Shown here piece after piece: positions 25,103 through 34,310 of a stretch of DNA of 64,000 nucleotides; position 1 is the first letter of the stretch; each line of letters opens with the position of its first letter. Location: contig JAUIAS010000009.1 in NCBI GenBank assembly GCA_030425395.1, positions 58,175 to 122,174 of the forward strand. Reading direction: 5' to 3'. Source of the DNA: Alphaproteobacteria bacterium. GTDB taxonomy: Bacteria; Pseudomonadota; Alphaproteobacteria; Rhodobacterales; Rhodobacteraceae. Below the pieces are notes generated by a model. The model did no database searches. It saw only the letters and a program-made list of their open reading frames with translations, and had not been told where the DNA came from. The position numbers were made by a program, and so were the translations under genes.

Positions 25103-26683
25103 ATGGACCTGATTGACGCGCCAGATACCGGTGACAACGCCCCCGAATTTTCGGTGTCCGAGATTGCCGGCGCGGTCAAGCGCATGGTCGAGGGCGAGTT
25201 TTCGCATATCCGCGTCCGCGCCGAGGTGAGCCGCGTGTCGCGCCCGCGTTCGGGGCATGTCTATCTCGATCTCAAGGACGACCGCGCGGTTCTGGCAGGG
25301 GTCATGTGGAAAGGCATGGCGGCCCGTCTGGCAACCCAGCCCGAAGAGGGCATGGAAGTCGTGGCAACAGGCCGGCTGACGACGTTTCCGGGGCAATCCA
25401 AATATCAGATGGTGATCGAGGATATGCGCCCTGCCGGTGTGGGCGCGCTGATGGCGATGCTGGAAAAGCGCAAGGCGCAGTTTGCCGCCGAGGGTTTGTT
25501 CGATCCGTCGCGCAAGGCCGCCTTGCCGTTCCTGCCCGAGGTGATCGGCGTGGTCACATCTCCTTCCGGGGCGGTGATCCGCGATATCCTGCATAGGTTG
25601 CGGGACAGGTTCCCGCGCAAGGTGCTGATCTGGCCGGTCGCGGTGCAGGGCGAGCGTTGCGCACCCGAGGTGGCGCGCGCCATCGACGGGTTCAACCGGA
25701 TGACGCCGGGCGGTGCGCTGCCGCGTCCCGATCTGCTGATCGTGGCCCGTGGCGGCGGGTCGGTCGAAGATCTGTGGGGCTTCAACGAAGAGGCAGTGGT
25801 GCGTGCGGCGGCGGCCTCGCGCATTCCGTTGATTTCTGCGGTGGGCCACGAAACCGACACCACGCTGATCGACTTTGCCGCGGACAAACGCGCGCCCACG
25901 CCGACGGCGGCGGCGGAACTGGCGGTGCCGGTCCGGCTGGACCTTTTGACATGGACCGAAGGGCAGGGTGGGCGATTGTTGCGCGCGGCGGATGCCGCGA
26001 TCCGGCAGCGCCGCCAGAGGCTGGGCGATCTGTCGCGGGCCTTGCCGCGTCCGGCGCATCTGCTCGATACGCCGCGCCAGCGGCTGGATATCATGGCCGA
26101 CCGTTTGCCCAAATCGCTGACCGCAGGGGTGCAACGGCGGCGCGTGGCCCTGTCGAACGTGGCCGGGGCGCTGCGCCCGCGCATGTTGCATTCGCTGGTG
26201 GGCGGACAGCGGGACCGGTGCGACAGGCTCTCTGCACGGCTGACCCCGGCGCGCCTTTCACAGGATATCGCCCGCAAGCGTGACGCCCAGACCGCACTTG
26301 CCCAGCGGTTTGAACGGGCCACGCGACAGGGACTTGAGCAGTTGCGCGCCCGGCTGGACGCGCAGACGCGGATGCTGGATACGCTGAGTTATCAGGCAAC
26401 GCTCAGGCGTGGCTATGCCGTGGTCCGGGCGGGCGATGACCTGTTGACCGCGCGCGCTGATGCGTCCCGCGCCAAGACGCTTGAGATCGAATTCGCCGAT
26501 GGCAAGCTCGATGTGACCCCGATCGGGGCAACTCCGTCCCGGCCACCCAAGTTGGGCAAGACCGGTGGACGCCGGGATGGCAGCATCGGCAGTGGCAGTG
26601 GCAGCGACAGTGATGGAGGCAGTGACGGTGGCAGTGATGGTGGCGGATCGACCCCGCCGCCTACGCAAGGCAGCCTTTTCTGA
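25103..26683 (+). CDS. xseA: Exodeoxyribonuclease VII large subunit
   Basis: A 526-residue subunit of the single-strand-specific nuclease ExoVII. It has an N-terminal OB-fold (EFSVSEIAGAVKRMVEGEFS, VYLDLKDDRAVLAGVMWKG) and the catalytic domain with IGVVTSPSGAVIRDILHRL and ARGGGSVEDLWGFNEE, ISAVGHETDTTLIDFAADKR. The C-terminal coiled-coil segments are rich in Arg and Leu. The last about 35 residues are a low-complexity tail of Gly, Ser and Asp (coded by about 26579-26650, repeated GGCAGTGAY units) not needed for the fold and probably an expanding simple repeat. The gene ends 7 bp from the convergent neighbour. Confidence 0.96.
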   Translation: MDLIDAPDTGDNAPEFSVSEIAGAVKRMVEGEFSHIRVRAEVSRVSRPRSGHVYLDLKDDRAVLAGVMWKGMAARLATQPEEGMEVVATGRLTTFPGQSKYQMVIEDMRPAGVGALMAMLEKRKAQFAAEGLFDPSRKAALPFLPEVIGVVTSPSGAVIRDILHRLRDRFPRKVLIWPVAVQGERCAPEVARAIDGFNRMTPGGALPRPDLLIVARGGGSVEDLWGFNEEAVVRAAAASRIPLISAVGHETDTTLIDFAADKRAPTPTAAAELAVPVRLDLLTWTEGQGGRLLRAADAAIRQRRQRLGDLSRALPRPAHLLDTPRQRLDIMADRLPKSLTAGVQRRRVALSNVAGALRPRMLHSLVGGQRDRCDRLSARLTPARLSQDIARKRDAQTALAQRFERATRQGLEQLRARLDAQTRMLDTLSYQATLRRGYAVVRAGDDLLTARADASRAKTLEIEFADGKLDVTPIGATPSRPPKLGKTGGRRDGSIGSGSGSDSDGGSDGGSDGGGSTPPPTQGSLF

Positions 26684-26690
26684 ACGACCG

Positions 26691-27086
26691 CTAGACGCCC
26701 ACCTCAGGCCCGAGGCAGACCATCTCTTCGCCGGTTTCGCGGGCGTTATAGGTCAGCGTGTTTTCGGGATCGTTGCGGAAACGCGCGTTCAGCCCGTCGC
26801 CGCTTGTGGTAAAGCTCCAGCACTGGGTTTGATCCCAGTTCTCATACTCGAAACAAATTTGATCCTGCACCGCGAACCATGTGCCTTCGGTGCATTCCCC
26901 ATCCAGAAATGACCAGATTACCCTCTGGTTATCCAAATAGCGTTCCGCGCCATACGTTTGGCCCTCAACGCTGTAAAACAGGGTTTTGCCTCTGGTCAGG
27001 CGGTCAAACGCATCGGCATCCAGCGCAGGTTGCGCCACGGCTGGAGCGGCAAGGGCGAAGGGAAGAATCATGTAAAGCACGCGCAT
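26691..27086 (-). CDS. Small secreted cysteine-containing protein of unknown function
   Basis: A 131-residue exported protein: a signal peptide (VLYMILPFALAAPAVA, cleavage after VAQ region) and a mature part of about 110 residues with four cysteines (GECTEGTW, QICFEYE, TQCWSF, MVCLGPE) that can make two disulfides. Aromatic residues around the cysteines (SFLDGECTEGTWF, YENWDQTQCWSF) suggest a small lipocalin-like or lysozyme-inhibitor-like beta barrel; this is a guess by pattern. The start at 27086 places the signal peptide first. Confidence 0.72.
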   Translation of the reverse strand: MRVLYMILPFALAAPAVAQPALDADAFDRLTRGKTLFYSVEGQTYGAERYLDNQRVIWSFLDGECTEGTWFAVQDQICFEYENWDQTQCWSFTTSGDGLNARFRNDPENTLTYNARETGEEMVCLGPEVGV

Positions 27087-27264
27087 GGACTCAGGATGCC
27101 AAATACGCCCCGGCTTGGCTATGACCACATGACGTGGATGGGCGACCATCTGCCGCCCATCGGAACGGCATTGCGCGCAAAACCGCCCGAAGATGTCGGT
27201 TTTGCGCCCAAACGGCCCGTCTCATGCGGATATAGAAGGCCCAACACTTGCGGGAGACGCGGCA

Positions 27265-28950
27265 ATGGCACTCGATGAACAAAAAGGCGTTTGGAAATCC
27301 GGGCGGGGCAAGGGCCGCAAGACGCCCAAGGGCCGCCAGTTTGACGATCAGGCGCTGGAAGAGGTGCGTGCGCTGCTGGGCGATCATCCGCGCCGCCGCG
27401 ATCTGCTGATCGAGTTTCTTCACCTGATTCAGGACACCCACGGCCACCTGTCGGCAGCCCATCTGCGTGCGCTGGCCGAGGAAATGCGCCTGAGCATGGC
27501 CGAAATTCAGGAAGTGGCCAGCTTTTACGCGCATTTCGATATCGTCAAGGAAGGCGAGACACCGCCGCCCGCGCTGACCATTCGGGTCTGCGATTCGCTG
27601 TCGTGCGAACTGGCCGGGGCGCAGCAGTTGAAACAGGCGCTCGAAGACGGGCTGGACCCCGAACAGGTGCGGGTGTTGCGCGCGCCCTGCATGGGGCGGT
27701 GCGATACCGCGCCGGTTCTTGAACTGGGCCACAACCATATCGACCACGCGACCCCGGAAAAGGTTCAGGCCGCGATTGCCGCCGGTGATACCCATGCCCA
27801 CGTGCCCGATTACGAGACGTTTGAAACCTACCGCGCGGCGGGCGGGTATGACACGCTGATCGACCTGCGCGCCAACGGCAACTGGGAGGACGTGCAGGAC
27901 CGCGTCCTGTCGTCGGGGCTGCGTGGACTGGGCGGGGCCGGTTTCCCGTCGGGCAAGAAATGGGGCTTTGTGCGCGCCAACGAAGGCCCGCGCTATCTGG
28001 CCGTCAACGGGGATGAGGGCGAACCGGGCACCTTCAAGGACCGCTATTATCTTGAACGCACGCCGCATCTGTTTCTCGAAGGCGCGCTGATTGCCGCCTG
28101 GGCGGTCGAGGCCAAAACCCTGTTCATCTATATGCGCGATGAATATCCCGCTGTTCTGCACATCCTCGCCACCGAGATCGCCGCGCTTGAAGCGGCAGGC
28201 ATCGTGGCACCGGGCTTCATTGATCTGCGCCGCGGGGCCGGGGCCTATATCTGCGGCGAAGAAAGCGCGATGATCGAATCGATCGAAGGAAAACGCGGGA
28301 TGCCGCGCCACCGCCCGCCCTTTGTTGCGCAGGTCGGCGTATTTGGGCGGCCCACGCTGGTGCACAATATCGAAACCCTGCACTGGGTGGCCCGGATTTG
28401 TCGCGAGGGGCCAGAAGTTCTCAACACCACCGAAAAGAACGGGCGCATCGGGCTGCGGTCCTATTCCGTGTCGGGGCGGGTGGCCAAGCCGGGGGTGTAT
28501 CTGCTGCCCGCGGGATCGACGATCACCGATATCATTGCCGCGGCTGGCGGGATGGCCGAGGGCCATGTCTTCAAGGCCTATCAGCCGGGCGGCCCATCGT
28601 CGGGGCTGCTGCCATCGTCGATGCACGACATCCCGCTGGATTTCGACACGTTGCAACCGCATGGATCGTTCATCGGCTCGGCCGCCGTGGTGGTCCTGTC
28701 CGAAACCGACAGCGCGCGCGACGCGGCGCTCAACATGCTGCGGTTTTTCGAGGACGAAAGCTGTGGCCAGTGCACGCCCTGCCGGGTGGGGTGCGAAAAG
28801 GCGGTCAAGCTGATGCAGGCAGACCGCTGGGATCAGCCATTGCTTGAGGAACTGTGTCAGGCAATGGGCGATGCGTCGATCTGTGGTCTGGGGCAGGCGG
28901 CTCCGAACCCGATCCGGCTGACCATGACACATTTCCCCGACGAGGTCTGA
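27265..28950 (+). CDS. NAD-dependent formate dehydrogenase beta-type subunit, NuoE-NuoF fusion
   Basis: A 561-residue soluble diaphorase subunit that passes electrons to NAD+. Residues about 30-180 are a NuoE/FdsG-like thioredoxin-fold [2Fe-2S] domain with RVCDSLSCELAG and RAPCMGRCDTAP holding the four cysteines. Residues about 190-561 are NuoF/FdsB-like: SGLRGLGGAGFPSGKKW (FMN), NGDEGEPGTFKDR (NADH site), GAGAYICGEESAM, and the [4Fe-4S] motif ESCGQCTPCRVGC with a later ICGLG. This fused form is known as the beta subunit of molybdenum NAD-dependent formate dehydrogenases in this group. The catalytic alpha subunit (FdsA), normally adjacent, is not here; the downstream gene is convergent and unrelated. 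Confidence 0.88.
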   Translation: MALDEQKGVWKSGRGKGRKTPKGRQFDDQALEEVRALLGDHPRRRDLLIEFLHLIQDTHGHLSAAHLRALAEEMRLSMAEIQEVASFYAHFDIVKEGETPPPALTIRVCDSLSCELAGAQQLKQALEDGLDPEQVRVLRAPCMGRCDTAPVLELGHNHIDHATPEKVQAAIAAGDTHAHVPDYETFETYRAAGGYDTLIDLRANGNWEDVQDRVLSSGLRGLGGAGFPSGKKWGFVRANEGPRYLAVNGDEGEPGTFKDRYYLERTPHLFLEGALIAAWAVEAKTLFIYMRDEYPAVLHILATEIAALEAAGIVAPGFIDLRRGAGAYICGEESAMIESIEGKRGMPRHRPPFVAQVGVFGRPTLVHNIETLHWVARICREGPEVLNTTEKNGRIGLRSYSVSGRVAKPGVYLLPAGSTITDIIAAAGGMAEGHVFKAYQPGGPSSGLLPSSMHDIPLDFDTLQPHGSFIGSAAVVVLSETDSARDAALNMLRFFEDESCGQCTPCRVGCEKAVKLMQADRWDQPLLEELCQAMGDASICGLGQAAPNPIRLTMTHFPDEV

Positions 28951-28975
28951 GTTCGATCTCGTGAAGACAGCGTAT

Positions 28976-29000
28976 CGCCCCGCCCTGCGTCGGCGGGGCG
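28976..29000. terminator. Strong hairpin between convergent genes
   Basis: A nine-base-pair perfect stem CGCCCCGCC / GGCGGGGCG (28976-28984 and 28992-29000) with a seven-base loop lies between the formate dehydrogenase subunit and the convergent membrane protein. No T-run follows on either strand, so it may act as a roadblock or Rho-assisted end rather than a classic terminator. Confidence 0.55.
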
Positions 29001-29007
29001 GTCCTGA

Positions 29008-29505
29008 TCAATCTACGCCAACATAGCGCAAGGCCCGGATCGAACGCCCCAGAAAACTGCCTGAGGCGAGGGCGATGACCAGTGTGAAGGCAACCACAAA
29101 CCCGGCGCTGCCATAGATGGCCGGGGAAATCGCCTGCACAGCACCCGCGATGAAATTTGCCCAGAAAATGATCATCAAAACGGTGAACGTCATCCATTCG
29201 CCGCTGACGGTCAGCCGGTTGCCCGTGCGGCCCAGAATCCACCGCGATTGCAGCCCGTGCGCGACAAAGGCACCGGCAGCGAAACCCATGATGAAGCACG
29301 GCCAGACCAGCAGGGGCTGCGGCAAGTTCATGGCGCTGTTGAGGGTGATCAACCCTAGCAAGGGCAGCGCATAAAAGAACGCGCGCGGCACGCTCCGGGT
29401 GCGGGTGGACAGAACACCGAGGCCAATCAACCCCAGCAGCAGCGGCCAAACCCAGATCGGGGCACCGCCTGCAATACCATTTAAAAGTTCCATGAAATTT
29501 CCCAA
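29008..29505 (-). CDS. DUF6622-like membrane protein
   Basis: A 165-residue integral membrane protein with about five transmembrane segments; the opening GIAGGAPIWVWPLLLGLIGLG and the S-T-R-T-R-S-V block after the first helix are typical of the DUF6622 family. No function is known. Starts at 29505 (MGNFMELL) or at the fifth codon are equally possible. It is convergent with the formate dehydrogenase subunit and divergent from the YhhN-like gene; the 247-bp gap upstream shows no other gene. Confidence 0.75.
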   Translation of the reverse strand: MGNFMELLNGIAGGAPIWVWPLLLGLIGLGVLSTRTRSVPRAFFYALPLLGLITLNSAMNLPQPLLVWPCFIMGFAAGAFVAHGLQSRWILGRTGNRLTVSGEWMTFTVLMIIFWANFIAGAVQAISPAIYGSAGFVVAFTLVIALASGSFLGRSIRALRYVGVD

Positions 29506-29752
29506 TTTTCTTTCCGTGATCGGCTATGCGCGGTTCAACGACGGCGCGCGCGTTCTTCGATCCGGCGCTTTCCTGACAAAAACAGGGCCGTCGCACCAAG
29601 AAAGAGTGCCGACATATCCCCGACCCATACCCGGTAGGGGGGAGTCATACCATGCGGGTTCGGCGTTTTTTGCCCCCTGCGCAAGGATGTCGCAAGGATA
29701 AGCAAGACAATCTCCCGTGCGCATGGCTAGTGTCCGATACGGAGGAAACACC

Positions 29753-30454
29753 ATGACTGTTCTGCAAGAAATCGCGCTGCGCCAATCGGTGTTTTTTGGG
29801 GGCATCGGGCTGGGTTTGGTTTTTGCGCTGATCTATGCCGTCTGGTTTTGTTATCGCGGGCCAAGCTGGCCCAAGACGGTGATCAAGGCGGTGCCGCTTC
29901 TGGCCTTTGCGGTGGCGGCGCAGGTCAATTTCGCCAATCCGTTGATTGTGTCCGCGTTGATCCTGTCCGCGCTGGGCGATATTGCCCTGTCGCGCGAAAC
30001 CCAGCGCAGCTTTCTCTTGGGGCTGGTGGCGTTCGCGGCGGCGCATGTCGCCTATGTCCTGCATTTCTCCGGAGTGTTCTACAGCGAAGACCTTATGCGT
30101 TTGCTGAACATATCGCCATGGCCCGCGCTGGCGTTCATCGCGCTTGCGCTGTCGACTGAACGATGGCTGATCCCCCATACGGGCGCATTGCGCTGGCCCG
30201 TGCGGGGGTATGTGGTGGTCATCACCTTGATGGGTCTTGGCGCGCTGTCCTTGCCGCCGGGGCGCGAACTGGCCCTGTTTGGGGCGGTGGCGTTCATTCT
30301 GTCGGATGTTCTGTTGTCCGTGCAGCTTTTCCGGCTTGGTCCCGCATCGCGATGGCGGATGCCGTCCGATGTTCTGCTGTGGCTGTTTTATGTCGGGGGA
30401 CAACTGGCGATCCTTCTGGGGGTCGGGTTTGCCCGCCCGCTCTTCCAAATCTGA
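29753..30454 (+). CDS. YhhN-family membrane protein (lysoplasmalogenase-like)
   Basis: A 233-residue membrane protein with about eight transmembrane helices. The family motifs are present: LILSALGDIALSR (the conserved SxxGD) and a later SDVLLSVQLF with SDVLLWLFYVGGQLAIL. Eukaryotic relatives (TMEM86) hydrolyse the vinyl ether bond of lysoplasmalogens; the substrate in this bacterium is unknown. The start at 29753 is set by the GGAGG at 29741-29745. ftsY follows after 43 bp. Confidence 0.88.
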   Translation: MTVLQEIALRQSVFFGGIGLGLVFALIYAVWFCYRGPSWPKTVIKAVPLLAFAVAAQVNFANPLIVSALILSALGDIALSRETQRSFLLGLVAFAAAHVAYVLHFSGVFYSEDLMRLLNISPWPALAFIALALSTERWLIPHTGALRWPVRGYVVVITLMGLGALSLPPGRELALFGAVAFILSDVLLSVQLFRLGPASRWRMPSDVLLWLFYVGGQLAILLGVGFARPLFQI

Positions 30455-30497
30455 CAAAACCCGATTAGGTGAAACCCAATACGGGCCGGAGGCTGAC

Positions 30498-31661
30498 ATG
30501 GCGTTTTTCTCGAAACTCAAGGAACGGTTGTTCAAATCATCGTCCAAACTGGACGAGGGGCTGGAAGCCATTGTCGAGGAGGGCGGCACGAAAACCGAGG
30601 CACCGTCTGAGATGGACGCGGTGCCGGACCCGGCTCCTGAACCCAAATCCGATCCGGTTCCCCCCTCGGAACCCCAAGCCGCTCCAGAAGCAACACCCGC
30701 GCCAACACCCGAGCCAACACCCGAACCAACGCCTCAACCCGCACCCGAACCGGCCCCCCAGCAAGCTGCCAAACCCGGTCTGCTGGGTCGCCTGCTTGGG
30801 CGCGGTGATTCCGGGCCAGTGTCGCGCCGCACGCTGGATGACGACATGCTTGAACAGCTCGAAGAGCTGCTCATCGCCTCTGATATGGGAGTGGATACCG
30901 CCCTGCGCGTGACGGCCAATCTTGCCGAAGGACGTCTGGGCAAGAAACTTTCGGTGGCGGAAATCAAAAGCCACCTGGCAACCGAAATCGCCCGCATCAT
31001 GGAACCGGTCGCGCGCCCCTTGCCGCTTTACCCGCAAAGGCCGCAGGTGGTTCTGGTGGTCGGTGTCAACGGATCGGGCAAGACCACGACCATCGGCAAA
31101 CTGGCGGCGCAGTTTCGCGCGGCGGGCAAGAAGGTCGTCATCGCCGCCGGTGACACCTTTCGCGCCGCCGCCGTGGAACAGCTGCAGGTCTGGGGCGACC
31201 GCGCCGGTGTGCCGGTTCTGACCGCGCCCGAAGGATCGGACCCCGCCAGCCTTGCCTTCGACGCGATGACCAAGGCGCAGGCAGACGGTGCCGATCTGTT
31301 GATGATAGATACGGCGGGCCGCTTGCAGAACCGCGCCGACCTTATGGAGGAACTGGCCAAGATCGTCCGCGTGATCCGCAAGAAAGACCCCGACGCCCCG
31401 CATAACACGCTGTTGGTGCTGGATGCGACGACCGGCCAGAACGCGCTCCGGCAGGTCGAGACATTCAAGGCGATATCGGACGTCAGCGGCCTTGTGATGA
31501 CCAAACTTGACGGAACCGCCAAGGGCGGCGTTCTCGTGGCGCTGGCGGACAAATTCGGCCTGCCGATCCACGCCATAGGGGTGGGCGAACAGATCGACGA
31601 TCTGGCCCCCTTCGACCCCGAGGAATTCGCCGCCGCGCTGACCGGGCTCACGGTTGACTGA
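30498..31661 (+). CDS. ftsY: Signal recognition particle receptor FtsY
   Basis: A 387-residue GTPase that docks ribosome-SRP complexes at the inner membrane. Residues about 30-95 form an acidic, proline-rich membrane-contact region with P-E-P-T-P-E-P-T repeats. The N and G domains follow: VVLVVGVNGSGKTTTIGKLA (G1), DTFRAAAVEQL, MIDTAGRLQNRADLMEEL (G3), and TKLDGTAKGGVLVALAD (G4 region). The ATG at 30498 gives MAFFSKLKERLFKSSSKLDE, an amphipathic start as in the family. Confidence 0.97.
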   Translation: MAFFSKLKERLFKSSSKLDEGLEAIVEEGGTKTEAPSEMDAVPDPAPEPKSDPVPPSEPQAAPEATPAPTPEPTPEPTPQPAPEPAPQQAAKPGLLGRLLGRGDSGPVSRRTLDDDMLEQLEELLIASDMGVDTALRVTANLAEGRLGKKLSVAEIKSHLATEIARIMEPVARPLPLYPQRPQVVLVVGVNGSGKTTTIGKLAAQFRAAGKKVVIAAGDTFRAAAVEQLQVWGDRAGVPVLTAPEGSDPASLAFDAMTKAQADGADLLMIDTAGRLQNRADLMEELAKIVRVIRKKDPDAPHNTLLVLDATTGQNALRQVETFKAISDVSGLVMTKLDGTAKGGVLVALADKFGLPIHAIGVGEQIDDLAPFDPEEFAAALTGLTVD

Positions 31662-31680
31662 TCCGGGCCGCTAACCGCTC

Positions 31681-32583
31681 GTGTCAGAGTGGCTGATCTC
31701 TCTCGAGGGCACGCAGGACGGGCATGTGCTGGCGCTTGTTCTGGCGCTGATCGCGGCATTCCTGCACGCGGTCTTTGGTGCCTTGCAGAAGGGCCGCCAT
31801 GATCCCTGGCTGTCACGCGGTGCGATTGATGTCTCATACGGGCTGATGGCCGCGCCTTTCGCGTTCTTCGTGGTGCCCTGGCCCGAAGCGCACATGTGGC
31901 CGATCTTTGTCGGGGCGCTGGTCATTCACACGGCCTACAAATTGCTCCAGGCCAAAGCCTATGTCATGGGGGCGTTCACGGTTGTTTACCCGGTGGTGCG
32001 CGGCACGGGGCCGTTGTTCACCATGGTGGGGGCCTACGTGATCTTTGGCGAATCCTTTACCCTGACGCAATGGGCCGGGGTTCTGGTGCTGTTGTCCGGG
32101 ATATTCGGGTTGGCGGCGTATAATCTCGTCCATCTGGAAGCCGCGCGCGATACGCTGGTCGCCGCGCTGGGTTTTGCGGTGGCCACGGGGCTGTTTGTTG
32201 CGCTTTACACCACCTATGACGCCTACGGCATCCGTGCCACGGCCGACCCGTTCACCTTTCTGGCGTGGTTCTTCATGATAGACGGGATCGTCATGCCGGT
32301 GATTGCCGCATTGCGCTGGCGGCAGATGGCGCATCGCCCGTCGCTTGGCCCGCTGGCGGTGCGCGGGATCAGTGGCGGTGTGATCGCGGTGTTCAGCTTT
32401 GGGGCGATCATGCTCGCCACCCGTCTGGACAAAGTGGGCGAGGCCGCCGTGCTGCGCGAAACCTCGGCGGTATTTGCGGCCATCATCGGTTGGCTTGTGC
32501 TGCGCGAAACGGTAGGACCAAGACGGATCGCCCTGATCGCGCTGATCGCACTCGGTGCGGTCATCGTCGAAACGGGCGGATAA
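31681..32583 (+). CDS. EamA-family (DMT superfamily) transporter
   Basis: A 300-residue inner-membrane protein with ten predicted helices in two EamA repeats (first repeat with HAVFGALQKGRHDPW; second with RLDKVGEAAVLRETSAVFAA). It starts with GTG at 31681, 19 bp after ftsY; the next gene follows 14 bp after its stop, so ftsY, this gene and the YciB-like gene appear to be one unit. Substrate unknown. Confidence 0.87.
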   Translation: MSEWLISLEGTQDGHVLALVLALIAAFLHAVFGALQKGRHDPWLSRGAIDVSYGLMAAPFAFFVVPWPEAHMWPIFVGALVIHTAYKLLQAKAYVMGAFTVVYPVVRGTGPLFTMVGAYVIFGESFTLTQWAGVLVLLSGIFGLAAYNLVHLEAARDTLVAALGFAVATGLFVALYTTYDAYGIRATADPFTFLAWFFMIDGIVMPVIAALRWRQMAHRPSLGPLAVRGISGGVIAVFSFGAIMLATRLDKVGEAAVLRETSAVFAAIIGWLVLRETVGPRRIALIALIALGAVIVETGG

Positions 32584-32597
32584 GCAGGAGACAACAC

Positions 32598-33218
32598 ATG
32601 GCTGACGCCAAGGACATCAATCCGTTCCTGAAACAGGTGCTGGACCTCGGCCCGCCGCTGGCCTTCTTCTTTATCTACCTGAAGATCCGCGACGACAGCT
32701 TCGTCATCGGCGGCACCGAATACTCCGGCTTCATCGTGGCAACGGTGGCCTTCGTGCCGATCCTCCTGGTGGCCATCGCGATTCTCTGGAAGCTCACCGG
32801 AAAACTCAGCCGGATGCAGATTTTCACCGCCGTTATGGTGATCTTCTTCGGCGGCCTGACCGCGTGGTTCAACGATGAGCGGTTCTTCAAGATGAAGACA
32901 ACGATCGTCTACGGCTTTTTCGCAGTCATGCTGGGAATAGGGCTGTTGCGCGGCCGGTCCTGGCTGGAATGGATCATGGGCGACATGATGCCCATGCAAC
33001 ACGAAGGCTGGATGATCCTGACGCGCCGCCTGTGCCTGACCTTCGCAGGGCTGGGCGTGGCCAACGAAATCATCTGGCGCACAATGTCCACGGATCTTTG
33101 GGTCAAGATCGAAACCTTCGGATTTCCCATCGTGCTGTTTGCCGTGATGTGGTGGCAGATCATCGCCCTGCAGCGGTTCATGCCGCAGGACGAAGAGGAA
33201 ACGAAAGAAAACCCCTGA
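32598..33218 (+). CDS. Inner-membrane-spanning protein YciB (septation protein A family)
   Basis: A 206-residue inner-membrane protein with five or six helices. Typical blocks are LDLGPPLAFFFIYLK near the N-terminus, LTAWFNDERFFKMKTTIVYGFFA and TRRLCLTFAGLGVANEIIW. The family (YciB/IspA of Shigella, also called IspZ) affects cell envelope synthesis and division; mutants are sensitive to envelope stress. A GGAG ribosome site is 8 bp before the ATG. The C-terminus is acidic (QDEEETKENP). Confidence 0.93.
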   Translation: MADAKDINPFLKQVLDLGPPLAFFFIYLKIRDDSFVIGGTEYSGFIVATVAFVPILLVAIAILWKLTGKLSRMQIFTAVMVIFFGGLTAWFNDERFFKMKTTIVYGFFAVMLGIGLLRGRSWLEWIMGDMMPMQHEGWMILTRRLCLTFAGLGVANEIIWRTMSTDLWVKIETFGFPIVLFAVMWWQIIALQRFMPQDEEETKENP

Positions 33219-33274
33219 ACCCCGATCCCGGAGAATCCAATCGGTCCCCGCTTCGCCGGACCGTTGTGCCCGCC

Positions 33275-33381
33275 TTTTTCTCTTGCTGAAAATATCCCGG
33301 GGGGTACGGGGGGCTGGCCCCCCGCCGCTTATTGTTTGCACCCCGTCCGGGGTGCGGAGGGCAGAGCCCCCCGCCGCTTGC
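33275..33381 (+). repeat. Intergenic GC-rich palindromic repeat, copy 3 (composite)
   Basis: It begins TTTTTCTCTTGCTGAAAATA then TCCCGGGGGG, nearly identical to the copy at 23578, followed by GGGGGGC/GCCCCCC. A second palindromic unit follows, so the string GCCCCCCGCCGCTT occurs twice (33317-33330 and 33367-33380). It fills the gap between the convergent YciB and GST genes and can fold into strong hairpins. Confidence 0.7.
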
Positions 33382-33414
33382 TTTTGCGCCTCGGCGGGGG
33401 CGAGGGGCGCGCGC

Positions 33415-34125
33415 CTACCCGTCTTTCTTGCCAAACATCGCGGACTTGGTGACGCTCGATTGCGACGGATCCTTGCGCAGATCCCCGTGCAAGGCCCGCC
33501 CGGCGGCAACGCCGGGGCGCGCGGCCATGGTATCGAGCCACCGCGACAGGTGCGGCTTGTCGTCAAGGCTCTGTTGCTGGCCTTCCCACAGCGATGCCCA
33601 AGGCCAGATCGCCATATCCGCGATCGAATAGAAATCCCCCGCGACGAAGTCATGCCGGGCCAACTGGCCGTCCAACACCCGGTATAGCCGGGCGACTTCG
33701 TTGCGATAACGGTCCTTGGCATAGGGCAGGTCGTTGGGCGGGTCCATCAGCGGGGCGTATTTCAGGAAATGATGCGCTTGCCCCGCCATCGGCCCGACCC
33801 CGCCCATCTGCCACATCAGCCACTGCTCAACGGCGATGCGGTCGCGTTCGCTCTCGCCGTAAAAACGCCCTGTCTTGCGGGCGAGGTATTGCAGGATCGC
33901 ACCGGATTCAAAGATCGACACCGGCGCGCCGTCCGGCCCGTCCGGGTCGGTGATCGCGGGCATCCGGTTGTTGGGAGATATCGCCAGAAAGTCCGGCGCG
34001 AACTGGTCGCCCTTGCCGATATTGATCAGCCGGACAGAGTACGGCAGGCCCATCTCCTCAAGCGCGATGGAAATCTTCCAGCCGTTGGGTGTTGGCCAAA
34101 AATACAACTCGATGGGATCGGTCAT
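33415..34125 (-). CDS. Glutathione S-transferase, YfcG/YghU-like
   Basis: A 236-residue protein with an N-terminal thioredoxin fold (IELYFWPTPNGWKISIALEE, then ISPNNRMPAITDPDG and IFESGAILQYLA) and a helical domain with VEQWLMWQMGGVGPMAGQ and SIADMAIWPWASLW. The T-P-N-G-W-K motif and long N-P/M-P loop are characteristic of the Nu-class enzymes YfcG/YghU, which act as glutathione-dependent disulfide oxidoreductases. The C-terminal 25 residues are a Lys/Ser-rich tail. Confidence 0.9.
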   Translation of the reverse strand: MTDPIELYFWPTPNGWKISIALEEMGLPYSVRLINIGKGDQFAPDFLAISPNNRMPAITDPDGPDGAPVSIFESGAILQYLARKTGRFYGESERDRIAVEQWLMWQMGGVGPMAGQAHHFLKYAPLMDPPNDLPYAKDRYRNEVARLYRVLDGQLARHDFVAGDFYSIADMAIWPWASLWEGQQQSLDDKPHLSRWLDTMAARPGVAAGRALHGDLRKDPSQSSVTKSAMFGKKDG

Positions 34126-34310
34126 GGGTATCCTCGCAGGTTCCTTCGGTTTCCATCATGGGGGTCTGGCGTCCGCTGGCAAGGGGGTTCGGCACGATGC
34201 TGCACAACCGCGCGCGCCCCCCGCCGGCCCCCGCCCGTCTGATGCCCGTCTGATGCCTGCCTGACGCCGGTATATTGACGAACATGCGCCTGCGTCGTAT
34301 CCACTGCGAT

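Noticed and set aside
25025..26191. Long N-terminal extension of purD open on the minus strand
   Set aside because: It is the antisense of xseA in high-GC DNA; the family start of PurD is at 25024 and the extension has no recognisable domain.
26579..26650. GGCAGTGAY-type repeats as a CRISPR-like or regulatory array
   Set aside because: They code the Gly/Ser/Asp tail of XseA in frame; a low-complexity protein tail explains them.
27091..28932. 613-codon minus-strand open frame
   Set aside because: Antisense of the formate dehydrogenase subunit, with Arg/His/Pro-rich composition and no family motif.
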